DNA of 64,000 nucleotides from Providencia sp. (GTDB lineage Bacteria; Pseudomonadota; Gammaproteobacteria; Enterobacterales; Enterobacteriaceae): assembly GCF_003533305.1 (NCBI RefSeq), contig NZ_DOEH01000021.1, positions 122,251 to 186,250 on the forward strand, read 5' to 3'. This document shows positions 29,321 to 38,678 of this stretch, one piece after another (the stretch's first letter is position 1; each line of letters begins with the position of its first letter). The notes under the pieces are model-generated. The model saw nothing but the letters and a program-made list of their open reading frames with translations. It did not search any database and had not been told where the DNA came from. A program made the translations under genes and the position numbers.

Positions 29321-30256
29321 TTATTTTAATTCGCCAATACGTTCAGCTTGGTCAATATTGGCTTTGCTAATTACTGCCGGAGGGTAGTCTGCACCTGTAA
29401 TGGCTTTTTTATCTCGAATATTATCAACCAATTGTCCCATTGCTGTTTTCACTGCATAACCGGCACGCTGATCTGCCGTAACGGACAACCAACCATCTTG
29501 AATGCGACTTAATGCTTCAGGACTTGCATCAAAACCCGTCACCATAATTTCACCGGGTTTCAAACCTTGTGCTTTTAATGCCTCGATAGCACCCAGCGCC
29601 ATATCATCATTTGCAGATAAAATAACATCTGGCTTTTTCGGCAATGATGGCAGCAAACTTTCAACGATCCGCATTCCTTCTGCACGCATCCAGTTACCAT
29701 TTTGATCGGCAACTAAACGATATTTACTACCGCCTTCTTTCAAACTATCGCGAATACCTTTCGTGCGTTCAATATTCGAAGAAGAACCCGGTTGCCCTGT
29801 AATTAAAATCAAATCAGCACCATCTGGAAATTGCTGTTTCACATATTCCGCAATGGCATAGCCACCTTTATAGTTATTGGCACCAAAATGTGGAACCGCT
29901 TTTTCTGCATTAATCGTGCGATCAAGGGTTACAACAGGCAGGCCTGCATTTTGAATTTCTATCACGGCATCAGCGATGGCATTAACATCATTTGGCGAAA
30001 CAATAAAACCTTGAGCACCCCGTGTAATGGCGTTTTCAATATCGGCAACTTGTTTAGGAGAACTTCCCTGACCATCTAACACTTGAATATTAACATTCTG
30101 CTCTTTTGCTGTTTTTACCGCTGATTTTTGCATGTGAACTTCAAATGGCGTAGATAGCGTTGGTAAACTAAATACAATTTGCTCTTCTTTTGCCATCATT
30201 GGGTTAGAAAAACCCAATACAGCAACCAGCGCGGTCAATCTCATTATCTTTTTCAT
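29321..30256 (-). CDS. Periplasmic sugar-binding protein (RbsB-like, peripla_BP_4)
   Basis: 311 residues. The signal peptide MKKIMRLTALVAVLGFSNPM ends near 'AKEEQ'. The mature part is a two-lobed pentose/hexose-binding protein ('VDGQGSSPKQVADIENAITR'-type first lobe, 'PVVTLDRTI', 'ANDDMALGAIEALKAQG', 'VTGFDASPEAL'). The start at 30256 is chosen by the signal peptide; the upstream in-frame extension to 30442 is unrelated sequence. It resembles RbsB at about family level, but no ribokinase, RbsD or LacI regulator is adjacent, so ribose specificity is not supported. Confidence 0.88.
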   Translation of the reverse strand: MKKIMRLTALVAVLGFSNPMMAKEEQIVFSLPTLSTPFEVHMQKSAVKTAKEQNVNIQVLDGQGSSPKQVADIENAITRGAQGFIVSPNDVNAIADAVIEIQNAGLPVVTLDRTINAEKAVPHFGANNYKGGYAIAEYVKQQFPDGADLILITGQPGSSSNIERTKGIRDSLKEGGSKYRLVADQNGNWMRAEGMRIVESLLPSLPKKPDVILSANDDMALGAIEALKAQGLKPGEIMVTGFDASPEALSRIQDGWLSVTADQRAGYAVKTAMGQLVDNIRDKKAITGADYPPAVISKANIDQAERIGELK

Positions 30257-30685
30257 TTCACTTTTCCCACTGATTATGAATGCATGTTGTGTTTTCATTC
30301 CATCAACATAAATAACATGTCGATAACATAGATATACATTAATGAAATATATATTCCATAATTTTTTATATGAAAATTTTATTTTTGTTGTGTGGTTAAC
30401 GAAATTTAACTGTAGAGCAATGATTAGCGTAATAGAGATCACACTCCATCTTTATATTTTGCTATATCTCACTGGCCTATGAGGAAAAATGTAATGAAAT
30501 GATTAATTATAAATATCGATTAAAGTTCCTTTATCTAATGATTAAGAAATATTTATTTCATTAGCTTAATAAGATAGATAAAGAAAAATGCCCTATTGAA
30601 ACTGACTTATTGATTTTATTTAGACACAAAAAAACCCGCACTTTAGGCGGGTTTCTCATCAAACTAACTCATCGTATTTTGGCGT
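30257..30685. other. Intergenic region upstream of the sugar ABC operon
   Basis: 429 nt, AT-rich. It carries the operon promoter and the fabV terminator. A 7-bp inverted repeat CTAATGA/TCATTAG (30535-30541 and 30558-30564) with a 16-nt spacer is the only operator-like feature, and it is weak. No ORF is supported. Confidence 0.4.
30632..30654 (-). terminator. fabV terminator
   Basis: AAACCCGC/GCGGGTTT forms an 8-bp stem with a 7-nt loop. On the minus strand it runs into TTTTTTT, 32 nt after the fabV stop. Confidence 0.9.
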
Positions 30686-31885
30686 TTAAACTAATTCAAT
30701 CACTTCAAACTTAGCTTCACCGCTTAAATCGGCATCATAATCAACACCCTGTAGACCAAAGCCAAACAGGCGCAGGAACTCAGCCTTATAACCTTGATAA
30801 TCAGTTAATTCGTTAATGTTGTTATCATTAATTTGTTTCCAAATTTCGCGACATGTCTCTTGGACATCATCACGCAATTCCCAATCATCTAAACGTAGAC
30901 GATGTTGCTCGTCAGTATCCGGCATAGCGCCACTATATAGCTTAGTCGAGAACAAGCGCTGGATTTGCTCAATACAACCCTCGTGAATGCCTTGCTCTTT
31001 CATGATTTTAAACACAATAGAGATATACAAAGGCATAACTGGAATAGCAGAAGATGCTTGAGTGACTACAGATTTCAGCACGGCAACATAAGCTGAGCCA
31101 CCTTTTGCTTTCATTTTCTCATTGATAGCATGAGCGGCGCGATCCAAATCTTCTTTCGCCTTACCTAAAGTTCCGTGCCAATAAATTGGCCAAGTCAAAT
31201 CGGTTCCAATATAAGAATAGGCAACAGACTGTGCGTTATCTGCCAGAACGCCTGCTTCATCTAAAGCATTCATCCACAGTTCCCAGTCTTGACCACCCAT
31301 AACTTTAATTGTATCAGCGATTTCTTGTTCGTTAGCAGGTTCAACAACCGCTTCCACTAATACGTCTTTATTCGTATCGAGGGCAACCGATTTGTAGGGT
31401 TCGCCAATCGGTTTCAACGCAGAGCGTACCAATTCACCCGTTTCTGGCATTTTACGTACTGGAGAGGCAAGAGAATAAATAACTAAATCAATTTGACCTA
31501 GGTCTTGTTTAATCAGATCAATAACGGTTTTACGGCATTCATCAGAGAATGCATCGCCGTTAATACTTTTTGCGTACAAACCTTCTTCTTTAGCCGCTTT
31601 ATCAAAACCAGCAGAGTTATACCAACCCGCAGATCCTGTTTTATTTTCACTGCCAGGTTTTTCAAAAAACACACCGATAGTTGCCGCACCGCTGCCAAAA
31701 GCAGCATTGATACGAGAGGCTAAACCGTAACCAGTAGATGCCCCAATAACCAAGACCTTTTTAGGACCATTTTTTAATTCGCCACGAGATTTAACATAAG
31801 CGATTTGTTCACGAACGTTGGCTTCGCAACCGGCCGGATGAGCTGTAGTGCAGATAAAGCCACGAATTTTAGGTTTAATAATCAT
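30686..31885 (-). CDS. fabV: Enoyl-[acyl-carrier-protein] reductase [NADH] FabV
   Basis: 399 residues, the normal length for FabV, beginning [20 protein letters not shown]. The NADH-binding motif is in '[16 protein letters not shown]'. The catalytic Tyr-x8-Lys motif is in '[13 protein letters not shown]'. It performs the last reduction of the fatty acid elongation cycle in the cytoplasm. FabV enzymes are known for low triclosan sensitivity. Monocistronic, with its own terminator. Whether a FabI is also present cannot be judged from this window. Confidence 0.96.
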   Translation of the reverse strand: MIIKPKIRGFICTTAHPAGCEANVREQIAYVKSRGELKNGPKKVLVIGASTGYGLASRINAAFGSGAATIGVFFEKPGSENKTGSAGWYNSAGFDKAAKEEGLYAKSINGDAFSDECRKTVIDLIKQDLGQIDLVIYSLASPVRKMPETGELVRSALKPIGEPYKSVALDTNKDVLVEAVVEPANEQEIADTIKVMGGQDWELWMNALDEAGVLADNAQSVAYSYIGTDLTWPIYWHGTLGKAKEDLDRAAHAINEKMKAKGGSAYVAVLKSVVTQASSAIPVMPLYISIVFKIMKEQGIHEGCIEQIQRLFSTKLYSGAMPDTDEQHRLRLDDWELRDDVQETCREIWKQINDNNINELTDYQGYKAEFLRLFGFGLQGVDYDADLSGEAKFEVIELV

Positions 31886-32011
31886 AGTTATTCTTTCTTG
31901 GTAGTTAACAATTACATCTAATATACCTGATAATCTCCGTATACTTAAGACAGAGCGGAAATAAACCTACAAAACAGACCAGTTATTTACCGTACCTGTT
32001 CTATTTTTGCC

Positions 32012-32344
32012 CTATTTTAAGTCGTTTAGTGCATCAATCACTCGCCTTAAAGACTCTAACTCTCTTTCCAACTCACTTGATTTTTGTTGAGGATAATAAC
32101 CACGTATTTTAGTTGCCCCTGAGCGACTGTCATAGCGATTATATCGGTCATAACAATCAAACCGTGTTTCGTGTATTTTTTTCTTTAATTTAGCAACTTT
32201 ATGTCTATTTCCATGATGGATAGCGCTGTAGAGCTGGCTTTCAAGCTTATCTACTTTCTTTTCACAACCATGATTTTTTGAACCCGCCTGTGAAGATAAT
32301 GGAATCAACATCACCGCCAGTACCAGCAATACTGCCTTATTCAT
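32012..32344 (-). CDS. DUF1090-like small exported protein
   Basis: 110 residues from MNKAVLLVLAVMLIPLSSQA (signal peptide). The mature part is charged, helical and coiled-coil-like, with two cysteines: 'GCEKKVDKLESQLYSAIHHG' and 'ETRFDCYDRY'. The pattern C-x3-K-x3-L ... HGN-x6-L-x2-K-x3-E-x-R-x2-C resembles DUF1090 (E. coli YqjC). It is probably periplasmic and of unknown role. The start at 32344 is preferred to ATG 32362 because the signal peptide begins there. The fabV stop-side neighbour is on the same strand, but a 126-nt gap suggests separate transcription. Confidence 0.75.
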   Translation of the reverse strand: MNKAVLLVLAVMLIPLSSQAGSKNHGCEKKVDKLESQLYSAIHHGNRHKVAKLKKKIHETRFDCYDRYNRYDSRSGATKIRGYYPQQKSSELERELESLRRVIDALNDLK

Positions 32345-32658
32345 AAAACTCTCCGAATACACCTCAATATAATTTAATGCCTATATTCCACTATCTATGA
32401 ATACGCCTTCTAGTGGATTTATCTTAGTTAAAAGCACATCGCAATTTATGTATAAAACAGCAAGGGCATAGACTATGTATTAGTCAAACTGGCTATAACT
32501 CTCTATTTATCTATCTTATTTTTAACTACGTTATCTAAATTGTGGATCATCTTTAATCTAATAAGACATTATCTTACTTTGTTTAATATTGGCTAGCAGG
32601 GTCACAGCTAAATTATGACCTCTTTTTACAATGATGTTTATTGAATAGGGAGTATGAA
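32345..32658. other. Intergenic region between the DUF1090-like gene and aes
   Basis: 314 nt of AT-rich sequence with divergent promoters. I see no palindrome or ORF worth naming. Confidence 0.4.
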
Positions 32659-33627
32659 ATGAAAACCGAAAATAAAATAAAAGTACTTGATCTTATTTCC
32701 CCTGAAATGGGTGAAGTCATGAATTTTTACGCAAGTTTAACACCAGCAGAGCCATCAGATGGGAGCTATCAAGCCATTCGAAAAGCGTATAATGAAGATA
32801 GAAAATATTGGAATGAGCATGCTCCAAATATGCATAGAATAGAAGATGTTTTCATTCCAACGACCCATGGTGAGATTCTAACGCGAATCTTGCAACCTAC
32901 GAAAAAAAGTCCAGCAACATTATTTTATCTACATGGTGGTGGGTTTATTGTCGGAAACTTAGATACCCATGAGCGTATTATGCGTTTATTGGCGTTATAT
33001 ACTGATTGCACAGTGATTGGTATTGATTACTCTTTATCTCCTGAAGCCCCCTATCCACAAGCCATTCAAGAAATATCCGAGGTTTGTCAGTATTTTTATC
33101 AAAATGCAAAGCAGCATGATGTCAATATGAATCAAATTGGCTTTGCTGGGGACTCTGCCGGTGCAATGCTATCACTCGCGACAACACTTTGGTTACGGGA
33201 TAATCAGATACATTGTGGCAAGATTAGCGCTTTATTACTTTGGTATGGGCTTTATGGATTACAAGATTCGGTAAGTCGCCAGCTATATGGCGGAGATTGG
33301 GATGGGCTCAGTCAACAAGACCTTATCGATTATGACAATGCTTATTTAACAGAGTCAGGTAGTCGGGAAGCACCTTATTACTGCCTCTTTAATAATGACC
33401 TAACTCAAAATATCCCCCCTTGCTTTATTGCCAGTGCTGAATATGACCCTCTACTGGATGATAGTATTGCACTATACCGCACATTCGAGGCACACAATAT
33501 TTCCCATGAATATAAAATGTACTCCGGCACATTACACGCCTTTTTACATTATTCGAGAATGATGAAAACAGCAGATAATGCCATTCGCGATGGAGCTAAT
33601 TATTTTATTAAATATTTAACCCAGTAA
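32659..33627 (+). CDS. aes: Acetyl esterase Aes
   Basis: 322 residues, strongly similar to E. coli Aes. It is a hormone-sensitive-lipase-type alpha/beta hydrolase with oxyanion motif 'YLHGGGF', nucleophile Ser in '[11 protein letters not shown]', acid Asp in 'EYDPLLDDS' and His in '[14 protein letters not shown]'. ATG 32659 ([14 protein letters not shown]) matches the E. coli start and has GGGAG upstream; TTG 32641 would include the SD. In E. coli Aes is cytoplasmic, hydrolyses short acyl esters, and binds MalT to dampen the maltose regulon. MalT is encoded about 21 kb away here. Confidence 0.95.
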   Translation: MKTENKIKVLDLISPEMGEVMNFYASLTPAEPSDGSYQAIRKAYNEDRKYWNEHAPNMHRIEDVFIPTTHGEILTRILQPTKKSPATLFYLHGGGFIVGNLDTHERIMRLLALYTDCTVIGIDYSLSPEAPYPQAIQEISEVCQYFYQNAKQHDVNMNQIGFAGDSAGAMLSLATTLWLRDNQIHCGKISALLLWYGLYGLQDSVSRQLYGGDWDGLSQQDLIDYDNAYLTESGSREAPYYCLFNNDLTQNIPPCFIASAEYDPLLDDSIALYRTFEAHNISHEYKMYSGTLHAFLHYSRMMKTADNAIRDGANYFIKYLTQ

Positions 33628-33661
33628 GAAATCAGAGAATAATCTGCATTAATAAATATCA

Positions 33662-33681
33662 GGCGGTGATCTTCCACCGCC
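33662..33681. terminator. Terminator shared by aes and nemA
   Basis: GGCGGTG/CACCGCC forms a 7-bp GC stem with a 6-nt loop between convergent genes. The T-tract is weak on both sides. Confidence 0.6.
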
Positions 33682-33695
33682 AAATATTCAAATAA

Positions 33696-34793
33696 TTATA
33701 ATGAAGGGTAATCCGTATAACCTTCTGCGCCACCACCATAGAAGGTCTCTGGGCGTTGAGGATTAAGTGCAGCCTTTTGGCGTAAACGCGCCACTAAATC
33801 AGGATTAGCAATATAATCCCGACCAAAAGCCACTGCATCAATCAAACCTCTACTAATTAAATCTTCCGCTTTTTCTATTGAATAAGCGCCTGCACCGATA
33901 ATCACACCCGGAAAACGCGCGCGGACTTTCTGACGAAAATCATCACTATAGGGCTGACCACCTGCCCAGTCGGGTTCAGACATATGCAGATAACCAATGC
34001 CTCGTTTCGCTAATTGTTCAATTAGATACAATGCATCAGCTTCTTCATTTGGTCCATTATCCATATTTTGGAATGAACCAATCGGAGAGACACGAATACC
34101 GATTCTTTCTGGCGCCCATTCTGCGCTCACTGCATCAATCACTTCTAATACTAAACGTGCACGGTTTTCAACACTACCACCATAACTGTCAGTACGATGA
34201 TTAGCTGATGGCGATAAGAATTGATGCAATAAATAACCATGTGCGGAATGAAGCTCAACCATATCAAACCCTGCTTCACGTGAATTAGCGACGGCTTGAC
34301 GGAAATCATCAACAATCCCAGGAATTTCATCTAATTCCAAAGCTCTCGGCATTGAAGTGTCAACACGTGTTGCATGACCATTTTCATCTCTCAGTGACGT
34401 CCGAGTGCCCGCGCTAATCGCAGAAGGCGCAACAGGTGCTTGTCCATTAGGTTGCAAACTCGCGTGAGAAATTCGACCTGTGTGCCAAAGCTGAACCGCG
34501 ATGCGGCCATTTTCAGCATGAACACCCTCAGTTATTTTCTTCCATGCAGCGATTTGTTCTGGGCTGTGTATGCCCGGTGCGCCCGCATATCCTTTAGCTT
34601 GAGCTGAAATTTGAGTGGCTTCAGAAATAATCAGACCTGAACTTGCTCGTTGACGATAATATTCACCCATTAATGGCGTAGGAATATCGCCCGGTTCAAT
34701 ACTACGCATACGCGTTAAAGGCGCCATAAATATACGATTTGGTGCTGTGATTGCCCCTACTTTTAAAGGCGTAAAAATTTTTTCTTCTGACAT
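33696..34793 (-). CDS. nemA: N-ethylmaleimide reductase NemA (old yellow enzyme family)
   Basis: 365 residues of FMN-dependent ene-reductase. Family marks include '[10 protein letters not shown]' near the N terminus, the substrate-binding His in '[16 protein letters not shown]', then '[12 protein letters not shown]', and the FMN phosphate site near '[16 protein letters not shown]'. It reduces activated alkenes, N-ethylmaleimide, nitro compounds and, by E. coli knowledge, helps detoxify reactive electrophiles. It follows nemR by 53 nt, as in the E. coli nemRA operon. Confidence 0.94.
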   Translation of the reverse strand: MSEEKIFTPLKVGAITAPNRIFMAPLTRMRSIEPGDIPTPLMGEYYRQRASSGLIISEATQISAQAKGYAGAPGIHSPEQIAAWKKITEGVHAENGRIAVQLWHTGRISHASLQPNGQAPVAPSAISAGTRTSLRDENGHATRVDTSMPRALELDEIPGIVDDFRQAVANSREAGFDMVELHSAHGYLLHQFLSPSANHRTDSYGGSVENRARLVLEVIDAVSAEWAPERIGIRVSPIGSFQNMDNGPNEEADALYLIEQLAKRGIGYLHMSEPDWAGGQPYSDDFRQKVRARFPGVIIGAGAYSIEKAEDLISRGLIDAVAFGRDYIANPDLVARLRQKAALNPQRPETFYGGGAEGYTDYPSL

Positions 34794-34806
34794 ATCGGTT
34801 CCTTAA

Positions 34807-34822
34807 TAGACCGGTCGATTAG
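34807..34822. promoter_or_regulatory. Partial NemR-type box between nemR and nemA
   Basis: TAGACCGGTCGA contains one perfect TAGACC half site and an 8-bp GACCGGTC palindrome. The second NemR half is not intact at the usual 4-nt spacing. It may give nemA extra local control; inferred. Confidence 0.4.
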
Positions 34823-34846
34823 TAACTATCGAAATAAAAACGCCAG

Positions 34847-35446
34847 CTAACAGTTTGGCGTATAAATTATTGTTTTTACATGTAACATAGCGCTTTCTAA
34901 TGGTGCCAGACTACGGGTAATTTTAGCTTGTAAGTTAGCCCCTAGCCATAAAGAATAGAGTACTTGCGCATTGGTTATCGTATCACCAACAAACGTTAGT
35001 GTTTTTTCTTCACGACCTTTATCTAGTGTCTGTACCAACAGAGCAATAATCTGTTTAACACCCTTATCCATTGCAATATTCATATCTTCAGAAAGATCGC
35101 ACACTTCGGCAGAAAGCTTGACCGTTAAACAACCATTAATATGCCCATTGAAATTAGATTGCTCTAACATTCCACCATAATAGGCTAAAATGCGATCACG
35201 ATAATTACCCTCACCATGTTCGAAATAAGCAGCTAGCTGCTGATGGTATCGAGCATAATAACGCTCTAGCATTGCGACACCAAATGCCTCTTTCGAACGA
35301 AAGTAATGATAGAACGAACCTTTTGGCACTTCTGCGGTTTTAAGCAGCTCATTGAGCCCCATTCCGGTAAAACCACGATGCAAACAAAGACGTTCGCCAG
35401 TGATTAAAAGGTGTTCTTGTGTATCATGTTCTGTATTTCTGTTCAT
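34847..35446 (-). CDS. nemR: TetR-family repressor NemR
   Basis: 199 residues. An N-terminal TetR helix-turn-helix ('GFTGMGLNELLKTAEVPKGS', then 'FYHYFRSKEAFG') is followed by a ligand domain containing Cys in 'INGCLTVKLSAEVCDLS'. In E. coli NemR, such cysteines sense electrophiles and hypochlorous acid. The start MNRNTEHDTQ at 35446 is preferred; the in-frame extension to 35485 would cover the operator. First gene of nemRA. Confidence 0.9.
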   Translation of the reverse strand: MNRNTEHDTQEHLLITGERLCLHRGFTGMGLNELLKTAEVPKGSFYHYFRSKEAFGVAMLERYYARYHQQLAAYFEHGEGNYRDRILAYYGGMLEQSNFNGHINGCLTVKLSAEVCDLSEDMNIAMDKGVKQIIALLVQTLDKGREEKTLTFVGDTITNAQVLYSLWLGANLQAKITRSLAPLESAMLHVKTIIYTPNC

Positions 35447-35459
35447 ATTCTCACTGTAA

Positions 35460-35475
35460 TAGACCAATCGGTCTA
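35460..35475. promoter_or_regulatory. NemR box upstream of nemR
   Basis: TAGACC-AATC-GGTCTA is a perfect 6+4+6 palindrome, matching the E. coli NemR box, and ends 14 nt before the nemR ATG. It would repress nemRA until NemR is modified. Confidence 0.85.
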
Positions 35476-35587
35476 ATGCAAGCATTTCTCTTGTCTATAT
35501 GTGCTATTAAACACTTTAAAAGACACCGCATACTTTGTTAAGTATATTTATTATTTTGATTTATAACAATAAAAATGAATAATAGAT

Positions 35588-35613
35588 TGCCCTATATTAT
35601 TTAATACAGGGCA
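35588..35613 (-). terminator. Hairpin after yccJ
   Basis: TGCCCT-A-TATTA pairs with TAATA-C-AGGGCA (11 bp, one mismatch, tiny loop) 12 nt past the yccJ stop. The downstream T content is modest. Confidence 0.55.
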
Positions 35614-35624
35614 TTACATGTTAT

Positions 35625-35840
35625 TTAAACATTTTTTCTTTCAATTGTTTCTTCACCCCAAAACAATCTGTCTGCTTTAGTTTTAGAAAAAGCTAAAGGA
35701 AGAACCTCATCAGATCCTTCTTCCCAAATTTGTTCAGCGAGCACTTCATCATTATTTGCTAATTCAAATATAGCCTGAGCAATTTCAATCGACGTTTCTC
35801 TCACTTTTGCCCACTCAGTAATATCGTGCAGATCTTTCAT
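35625..35840 (-). CDS. yccJ: YccJ family small protein
   Basis: 71 residues matching E. coli YccJ in plan: '[20 protein letters not shown]', then '[14 protein letters not shown]', and the invariant C-terminal '[13 protein letters not shown]'. Function unknown; soluble, acidic. In E. coli it is cotranscribed with wrbA and belongs to the RpoS-controlled set. Here no wrbA is adjacent: nemR lies downstream and a gene-poor stretch upstream. SD AAGGAG precedes the ATG. Confidence 0.92.
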   Translation of the reverse strand: MKDLHDITEWAKVRETSIEIAQAIFELANNDEVLAEQIWEEGSDEVLPLAFSKTKADRLFWGEETIERKNV

Positions 35841-36294
35841 TTTAGCTCCTTAATTATAATGGCAATAACTCAATAACTAATCGTGATGACCAAATAATAG
35901 CATGAGAAAATAATCCGAGTGTTAGGGTACAATGTCAATGGTTATTATGACTTGAGATGTCAATTCCCTCAGACCCCATCATTAATCTTTCGATATCTAC
36001 GCGAAAAGAGTATAGCAAGTATTCTACCCATCACTTGCTTCATTAGATGACTACCAATCAAAAGGCTATCAGAAGATAAATTCAACATATTGTAAAATAA
36101 AAATATAACCAAAATTACTACAATAATTTATCATAATAATAGTCATTCTGATTTTTTGATGTGAATAAAAATGGGGCATTTAAATGCCACCGTTTTTATT
36201 GACGAAATGCTATTTGAACTGTTCAGATTCGTGCTTTTATACTTGAATGTTAAGTGTTCACATTCATACTTCAAATTTATACTAAAGCTACCCG
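35841..36294. other. Gene-poor stretch upstream of yccJ
   Basis: 454 nt. On the minus strand two TTGACAT elements (near 35930-35960) could be -35 boxes for yccJ, with AT-rich -10 candidates. The plus-strand ORF beginning at 36171 is not convincing. Nothing else is seen. Confidence 0.4.
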
Positions 36295-36447
36295 TTAAGT
36301 GTCTTTATTTTCCTGCGATTTTATTTCGGCTAAAACCATCTCTTTCATCCAATCAGCAAGTAGCGGTTTAGTTTTCACTGAATCAAGTAAGGCACGTTCT
36401 TTTTTGGTCAAACGAATGACCACAACCTCTGTTTTCATCGTAGACAT
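36295..36447 (-). CDS. Small ribbon-helix-helix-like protein (50 residues)
   Basis: Too short for usual ORF calling. It reads MSTMKTEVVVIRLTKKERAL at the N terminus and ends KSQENKDT. The layout (short beta-strand with alternating hydrophobics 'TEVVVIRL', then two amphipathic helices) is that of MetJ/Arc-type DNA-binding proteins. AGAAGGA lies 7 nt before the ATG, supporting translation. There is no toxin gene next to it. On sequence alone it may be an orphan antitoxin or regulator. Confidence 0.6.
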   Translation of the reverse strand: MSTMKTEVVVIRLTKKERALLDSVKTKPLLADWMKEMVLAEIKSQENKDT

Positions 36448-37168
36448 ATCTGTATCCTTCTAATAAAGATAGAATACTGACATAAAATTCTGATAGAACG
36501 GTCTGAATTACATATTTTTACATAAAAACATACGCAATAACAAAACAATAATCTACTTTAAAAAAATAACTTTCCATATATCTTACTTCTATTAAGTTTC
36601 TTAAATACAACTAAGGCCAAGAGGTTAATAGTAACTCAGATAAAAATAATATTTTAATTGACTACATAACAACCACAATCTTAATGATAGCGAGTCTCAC
36701 TTGTTTAACATCTAATGATAAGATCTGAATTTCTCACATAAATTGATTGAATTTTAATCTAATTATAACAACATATTCCATAATCTAAACAATAATGAGT
36801 CATACAACAACCACATCATATAATTCCAATTTATTGGTAATAAATATAATAATTAGTATCAATCTATAACTATTAAATGCTTATCGTAAACGATTGCTTT
36901 ATTAATTATTAATAGTAATCGATTGCATATTCAATAAACTAAAAACATAAGATAAATTTTCATTATAATTTCAGCATATACTGCGACTAATAATATTAAT
37001 AACACTTAGAGACAAAACTCAAATTAAAACCCATTATCAATAAATTCTAGAATAAAAATAAATTTATTTTAATAACAAGCAATTTATATTATAGATTTAG
37101 TATATCAATTACTGTTACTATGCTCATTTGCAGTAGTAGTAATCAATTCAAGTTTTTCTGAGGGAAAT
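36448..37168. other. Long AT-rich intergenic region upstream of tsgA
   Basis: 721 nt with no supported gene. It contains the tsgA promoter. Two CGATTGC repeats (36893-36899 and 36920-36926) with T/A-rich surroundings are visible, but I cannot assign a regulator. tsgA has a TCTGAGGGAAAT leader with a good SD. Confidence 0.4.
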
Positions 37169-38362
37169 ATGAGCAACAAAAACATTCAGCGGCTATTTGC
37201 TATTAGCTGCCTATCTTATTCATTTACTGGTGCTTTAATTATCGTAACCGGTATGGTAATGGGCGATATAGCTCAATACTTTAACGTTCCAATAACAAGC
37301 ATGAGTAATACTTTTACATTTCTTAATACTGGTATATTGATTGCCATATTTTTAAATGTTTGGTTGATGGAAATATTTTCAATTAAAAAACAATTAACAT
37401 TTGGCTTTATTTTAATTATATTAGCTGTGGCAGGTTTATTTTTAGGTAAATCATTAGTTATTTTTTCTGCCTGTATGTTTGTGCTAGGTACAGTCAGTGG
37501 AATAACTATGTCAATTGGTACATTTTTAATCACTCAGCTGTATGAAGGCAGACAACGTGGTGCCCGTTTATTATTCACAGACTCATTTTTTAGTATGGCA
37601 GGAACCATTTTTCCCGTCATTACAGCAGCAATATTAACTCGACATATGGGCTGGTATTGGGTCTATGGTTGTATTGCTTTAATCTATTTAGGCATTATAA
37701 CCCTGACGCTACTTTCAGATTTTCCTACCATCGGTAAAAAAGTCTCTACAACTGAAACTCATATAGCACCCGAAAAATGGGGCATAAACATTGTGTTATT
37801 ATCAGCTGCGGCACTTTGTTATATTCTTGGTCAACTTGCTTTTATTCAATGGGTCCCAGAATATACCACTAAATCTTTAGGAATGGATATCGGTGAAGCG
37901 GGTGTGCTTGTTAGCTATTTCTGGACATCATATATGGTCGGAATGTGGGTCTTTAGCTTTGTTATTAAGTTCTTTGACTTACAAAAAATTGTCGTCTTTC
38001 TTGCTTGCTTAGCAACTGTCGCTATGTACAGTTTTGTGAATACTGACCAAACCCATTTATTAAAATATTTCATATTTGGCTTAGGCTTTGTTTCAAGTGC
38101 AATTTACCCAACCATTATCACTTTAGGTTCCCAGCAAACCAAAATATCTTCACCAAAATTGGTCAATCTTATTCTAACCTGCGGTACTGTTGGTACTATG
38201 CTAACTTTCGTTGTCACAGGCCCCATTGTTGAACATTATGGTGTACATGCCGCATTAGTTACAGCCAATGGGCTTTACTTAGCCGTTTTTGCTTTTTGTT
38301 TTATTCTTGGTTTCTTTAGTAAACACAAGCAACACAATTTAAAAACTGCAAAATCATCTTAA
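37169..38362 (+). CDS. tsgA: MFS transporter TsgA
   Basis: 397 residues and 12 hydrophobic spans. Closely similar to E. coli TsgA: '[20 protein letters not shown]', '[11 protein letters not shown]', '[20 protein letters not shown]' and '[20 protein letters not shown]'. A major facilitator protein of uncertain substrate; Salmonella tsgA was linked to tellurite/selenite/gold responses. Monocistronic, followed by a hairpin. Left boundary gene of the accessory block. Confidence 0.94.
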   Translation: MSNKNIQRLFAISCLSYSFTGALIIVTGMVMGDIAQYFNVPITSMSNTFTFLNTGILIAIFLNVWLMEIFSIKKQLTFGFILIILAVAGLFLGKSLVIFSACMFVLGTVSGITMSIGTFLITQLYEGRQRGARLLFTDSFFSMAGTIFPVITAAILTRHMGWYWVYGCIALIYLGIITLTLLSDFPTIGKKVSTTETHIAPEKWGINIVLLSAAALCYILGQLAFIQWVPEYTTKSLGMDIGEAGVLVSYFWTSYMVGMWVFSFVIKFFDLQKIVVFLACLATVAMYSFVNTDQTHLLKYFIFGLGFVSSAIYPTIITLGSQQTKISSPKLVNLILTCGTVGTMLTFVVTGPIVEHYGVHAALVTANGLYLAVFAFCFILGFFSKHKQHNLKTAKSS

Positions 38363-38372
38363 AATAGATTTA

Positions 38373-38423
38373 ATCTGTGGTTCTACTCATTAATTCAATT
38401 TAAATAAGAGTAGTGCCACAGAT
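38373..38423 (+). terminator. Hairpin after tsgA
   Basis: ATCTGTGG/CCACAGAT outer arms plus inner CTACTC/GAGTAG arms form an extended interrupted stem ten nt past the tsgA stop. There is no strong T-run. Confidence 0.5.
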
Positions 38424-38646
38424 GTAATTAATAAAATGTAATTTAAAATCGATAAATAGAATTAGGTTTAACGTCGCAAGAAATATAGTTAATGTTATAT
38501 TTCACTACACCAGCATATTAAAATAATCAATAAATACAATGCAGTGTCTTATTGTTTCATTCTATTATAGTAAACAAATCTTACCTCATGACACAAGTTA
38601 CTTATAATCCTTTAATTAGAAAAATACATTGCAAATACTTTCTGTG
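38424..38646. other. AT-rich intergenic region between tsgA and the dinI-like pseudogene
   Basis: With the tsgA hairpin it forms a gap of over 300 nt. No ORF and no copy of the leuZ 3' end could be found by eye, so an attachment site is not identified here. Confidence 0.4.
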
Positions 38647-38662
38647 CTGTATATAAAAACAG
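38647..38662. promoter_or_regulatory. LexA (SOS) box
   Basis: CTGTATATAAAAACAG fits CTGT-N8-ACAG with an AT-rich centre. It lies 16 nt before the ATG of the DinI-like gene, where a dinI SOS operator is expected. Confidence 0.85.
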
Positions 38663-38678
38663 CATTGGAGATTGCAAT

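Noticed and set aside
36171..36371. Plus-strand ORF of 66 codons upstream of tsgA
   Set aside because: No SD, no recognisable domain, and it overlaps the better supported minus-strand 50-residue gene with a strong SD.
36893..36926. CGATTGC direct repeats as a Cra or PurR operator
   Set aside because: Neither repeat fits a consensus well, and the region is generally A/T-rich with many chance repeats.
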